Positions 60,011-64,000 of a DNA stretch of 64,000 nt are shown here, one piece after another. Made by a program: the position numbers and the translations under genes. Location: contig CP136061.1 in the NCBI GenBank assembly GCA_032622095.1, forward strand, positions 62,439,127-62,503,126. The letters run 5' to 3'. Source of the stretch: Siphonodentalium dalli (lineage: Eukaryota; Mollusca; Scaphopoda; Gadilida; Siphonodentaliidae). Under the pieces are notes generated by a model. It saw only the letters and a program-made list of their open reading frames with translations, was not told the origin of the DNA and made no database searches. Every line of letters starts with the position of its first letter. Positions within the stretch are counted from its first letter, which is position 1.

Positions 60011-61100
60011 CAAAATGAATTAAAACTTCAAACATGTAAATACAAACGAAAATAAATTGTGTTCAATATAACTGTTTGATGCAATGCATCGTCATTCAAC
60101 TACCACCAATAACTTCGCATGTTTATCACTATAATATACTAAACTTTCAAAGACCCCCTTCTGAGAAAGAACAACCGGATCATGTTGCATACGGTATTTA
60201 TAATCTTTGCTTCATCATTATTGGACCAAATATGCGAAAAGAAGGAAGACCGCGTAATTAAGTCAACTGCAATCCGTAATGATGGTTACTGCACTGGAAT
60301 AATATTTAACATATACGAACAATGACATCAGTGGGGTCCAGATCTCGGGTATGTGTGATCCGATAGAAGATTCGGTGCCATGTCCGTCAACAAAACGTCG
60401 AAAATATCTTCCACTAACGTTATTGTTGACATAAATGACAAGAACAGTAAAATTTGCACAGCCATCTACACCACCATTTCAAAACATTTGGCTACGTCTC
60501 TGGACCTGGCCTCCCTTTAGGGGTGGCTTAGCATATCATTCCTTTAAAATATTAGCTCTCTGTAGACCCTTCTATCTTGAGATATCGTGCAAGAATCGCC
60601 CACAACGCTCCTAATTCTTATGTTTCTGGGCGCCCGAAAAGTCCAGATTTAACCGTTGTGTGAGACCGTGCTTTCGCTTGATCTCTCACGAGATACATTA
60701 GAGAGAATTTGGACACTCTTATAAAAAGTTTGCCTTATACTCTGAAATTATTAGCATAATTCGAGGGAGTGTTCACTATTATCGGACTAGCTATATTGTA
60801 AATTTCATATTCGATTTTGTCCATTTTAGCGGCCATTTTGGGACAGACATTCGACCGACATGGTTTGTTTCTGTGTATTTTATTGTATTACTAAATTGGT
60901 ATTAGCTGGTGCACCTACCACAAAATTCAAATTTTTCGATACCAACTGCCATCATGGACGCCATCTTTGATTTTTAGCCGGATTTTGGATATGTTACAGA
61001 GGATATATTCGTCTTCAAAATGGAATAAAAACCAACTTAGTCCAAATTGTTTCTAGTTTATCGACCAGTTTAATATCTCTCATGCCTTGTGGTCCACACA
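60011..61100. other. No gene recognised
   Basis: Short frames only. The CGGCCATTTTGG and GCCATCTTTGATTTT phrases near 60830-60975 recall the 55-56 kb tandem repeat, but similarity is weak. Confidence 0.4.
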
Positions 61101-61310
61101 TATAACTCACACGAACGATATTACACAGCGTATACATGTACGGGTGTTCCACAGGCTATATCTCCAAAGCCTTGTGTTCCATAGCCCATATGTATCACAG
61201 CCTATAATGGCTATAACCACGGGTGTTTTACCTACAGCTCGCAGCCTCGCGCAGCCAAACTTTGAAGGCTATCATGATAGGTGTTGCATATAACTCTCGC
61301 GACAGGTGTC
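61101..61310. repeat. Diverged repeat of the 62.1-kb tandem family
   Basis: Phrases CAGCGTATACATGTACGGGTGTTCCAC-like (split), CACAGCCTATAATGGC and GGTGTTCC/TTTACC recur and match the 62.1-kb units loosely. Confidence 0.55.
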
Positions 61311-62123
61311 CCGTTGCGTATACAAGTAATGTTATTGTTATAACAGGTAGTATTCTCAATTCTCCAATAATGATAACACTATCATTGCCATCAAGCCGTG
61401 CCGGAGTCCTCTCGGATTCGACGTCAGCGTTTATTGGTACACATGCTTACATGTCAAGGGACGGGCACGTCTTCACATACAGGTTAATTACATCCTACTT
61501 TGTCTGCACTGGCGGTCTGGAAAAACCAACGAAATTTTAAACGATGGAAACCTGCTTTCCGAAACCAACATCTCTAACGCAGCTCGAATGTTCGGAAATT
61601 CATTCTAATTGATCAATTGTGCAACACAACCTGTGCACACACTATATAATATATAAATATAAATTAACATATATAACATGTTCAAATATATACACTATGA
61701 TCGTAATCGAATGACACATTATATAGGCGTTTAATATAAATAACTATAAAACTATTACTTCATAAATAAGGTGCGATACGCACATTTCAAAGTTGCAGTT
61801 AACTTTTATTAATGATTATTCAACAAAATGCGTTATAAGAATATCTGTTTCTCATATATAGTTTCAACATACGCATCTCCTTACGTTATTGAACCGTCAA
61901 TCCATAACATTACTCAAATGTTTGAAACAAAAAATTGGAGCTGACCCGACGGACAAGGCGATTCGGCTAGAAATGACAACACACGCTCTATAATAGCGTG
62001 ACCTCTTTTCATTGTTCATGCATGAAGCGATAATAGATCGCTCACTCATTATTATCACGAACAGTGAATACAATATTTTTCGGCTAATGTGCTTTGCACC
62101 AAACGCTGAAAAATGATCATTAC

Positions 62124-62300
62124 ACAGCCTATAGCTCACACGGCGGGTGTTCCGTAGCGTATACGAGTAGCTGTCACAACTGGTGTTCCACGTGCAGCCT
62201 ATATAGCTCACACAACGAGTGTCCGTAGTGTATACAAGTAGCTGTCACAACTGGTGTTCCACGTGCAGCCTATAGCTCATACGGCGGGTGTTGCCAAATT
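62124..62300. repeat. About 70-bp tandem repeat, 2.5 units
   Basis: CAGCCTATAGCTCACAC starts near 62126, 62196 and 62266, each unit carrying GAGTAGCTGTCACAACTGG or its variant and GTGTTCCACGTG. Confidence 0.85.
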
Positions 62301-64000
62301 TATAAAACTTTCATGATAGGTATTCCACTGCAAATACAATCCGTGTCGAATGTTGTGGCATTTGATTTCAGAATCCATCTTATCTCGTTCTCAGGAACAA
62401 AGTTCCTCATACTCTAACATATCAAAATGTTATTTCAAAAATATAATAAATATAACATTATAAATACATAATTTCAATCATTTGTTTATTAATTCATTAA
62501 TTTGTTCACCTGTGAAATGACGATTTCATCCCGTCCCACGCATGTCCGACCCAAAATAACTATGTTCGACCCGAACCGTGTCGTGGATAAAATATTTTTT
62601 GGTATTTCAATAACTTCAACAAACAACAAAAGGTGCGGGATACAGTCGGCAGGACAAAATATATCAAGACGCCAATAAGAAGTATAGGACACAATTTACC
62701 ACTGGTCTGTATAGTATCGCCAGCCAGCATTTTCGATGTTTCATTTTTCTTGATGATTTAAAAACATTTCAACACTATTGAGAGATTCGGCTTCTAGCGA
62801 TTTTGCATGTGCGGGTGATTGTAGCTCTAACGTCACAGGTCACGTGGTTCTACAGGCTTGGTGTTTAAAACGACTGGCTTGTGCCTTAACGACTTTCTCT
62901 ACTTGTATACACGGGGGTATAATTCTAAAAAGAAATTGCTGAAGCATTTTGTTCTAACTGTGTGATTCTGCATATACACGTATAGATGGGTTATTGATCA
63001 AAACATCATCTAATAGTTCGACATGAACATTAATGCATCAGAAAATTGGTTACAGTCTGAAATTTCGGAATAATCTTGTTTCAAGCATGACATTGACCAA
63101 TATTGTGATTATTTTACTAGGACATCGGGTTGTGTGAGGTGCTAGATCCCAAAGCACCACCCGCGTTACTGATAACGCACATACATGTATACAACACCTA
63201 ATTGTTCGGTGGATTTTATATTACATCGATTATAAATATTATTATAAAAATTTAACTTATATTTCATAGGCTGAAATTTTCAACAGTGTTGCTGTTTCGA
63301 GACATGACAATTGAACTTAGAATTGGGGAGTTCGTTGGTCTTATTGTCAAAATGCTTGTAAGTTAATTGCAAGGTAACATCACTAAAATAAGATAATTCT
63401 CATATCGAATCATTTAGCGTGAAAAATCAAGTGCTGGATTAAAAGTCGCATATAGAGCGGTTTCATGTCAATAATCTAACAATTATATAAGTTTCATCGG
63501 CTACATGTATTACAAATTTATAAGTAACATTAGCCACGTCTAGCCTCACCCACATGGCATACACTAATAATCTTGGTAGTACGCATGCAGTTACCAGGGA
63601 TACACACTCATATAATCCCTACACTTCGTACAAATGCTACAGAAGCGGAATCTTTCTATTAACTGGCTCTTTCTTGTAAACTCGAAGTGCGATACTATAT
63701 TTTGCTGCTCCATTTGAATTAAGATACCCTTGTTGGACTGAGCTTGCAATGTACTTGTTATTTGAATAGCAAACTAATTCGTTTCATCACAATAGTTCTG
63801 TAACCAGAACAACTGACACTTGTATAAATTACATGGTGACATTGAACCCGATTCACAACCTCCTGATTTAGAATTGCTCAACATTACTGTGCCAAAATTA
63901 AATATGTCATGAGATACTGTCAAATAGTGAAATCAATGATTCGTGTGTGTGTATATACAAATTCGCCGACAACGTATTTCACTGGAATCAATTGCCGCTA
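62301..64000. other. No gene recognised
   Basis: AT-rich sequence with no frame above about 70 aa, no repeat shared with the window and no RNA gene that I can support. Confidence 0.45.

Overview
The window reads as intergenic or intronic DNA from an AT-rich animal genome. There are no bacterial-style operons or long intact host genes. The only long reading frames are non-LTR retrotransposon remnants whose 3' ends carry AATAAA and short tandem-repeat tails. Helitrons, TTAA- and TA-flanked MITEs, tRNA-derived fragments and abundant microsatellites complete the picture. I infer a marine invertebrate, most likely a mollusc; the species cannot be fixed from sequence alone.

Layout. 1-5.5 kb: a palindromic-end MITE, a 145-bp array that switches orientation, a TTAA-flanked MITE and a 5'-truncated LINE on the minus strand. 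5.5-11.8 kb: a zone bracketed by CACTGTAAAAA-type ends, with a perfect 45-bp inverted repeat and many diverged copies of one dispersed repeat. 12-16 kb: mostly featureless, with small tandem repeats and one 870-bp inverted-repeat structure. 17-22.5 kb: a cluster of palindromic-end MITEs, one of which is split by a head-to-tail trimer of an 876-bp Helitron. 23.8-40.7 kb: two direct copies, about 8.35 kb each, of one segment. Each copy holds a 34-bp minisatellite (about 51 units), a TTAA foldback element, a Helitron and hairpins. 40.6-43.4 kb: candidate minus-strand exons of unknown function and fragments that resemble PIF/Harbinger proteins. 43.8-45.8 kb: an element with hAT-like ends. 46.2-48.4 kb: a foldback element and a TA-flanked MITE. 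48.6-52.3 kb: a nearly full-length LINE ORF2 (endonuclease, reverse transcriptase, C-terminal zinc-like motif) with few lesions. 53-54 kb: another RT fragment and two TA-flanked foldback MITEs. 55-64 kb: tandem repeats, a MITE pair, LINE 3' ends and otherwise unremarkable sequence.

How the parts relate. Several nested insertions give a relative history. A TTAA MITE sits inside an older repeat whose unoccupied relative is 2.6 kb away. The Helitron trimer sits inside one hairpin of a palindromic MITE. The 8.35-kb duplication came after insertion of the Helitron, minisatellite and TTAA foldback that it carries, and its breakpoint appears to cut a candidate exon. Autonomous machinery for the Helitron, TTAA and TA families is not seen here.
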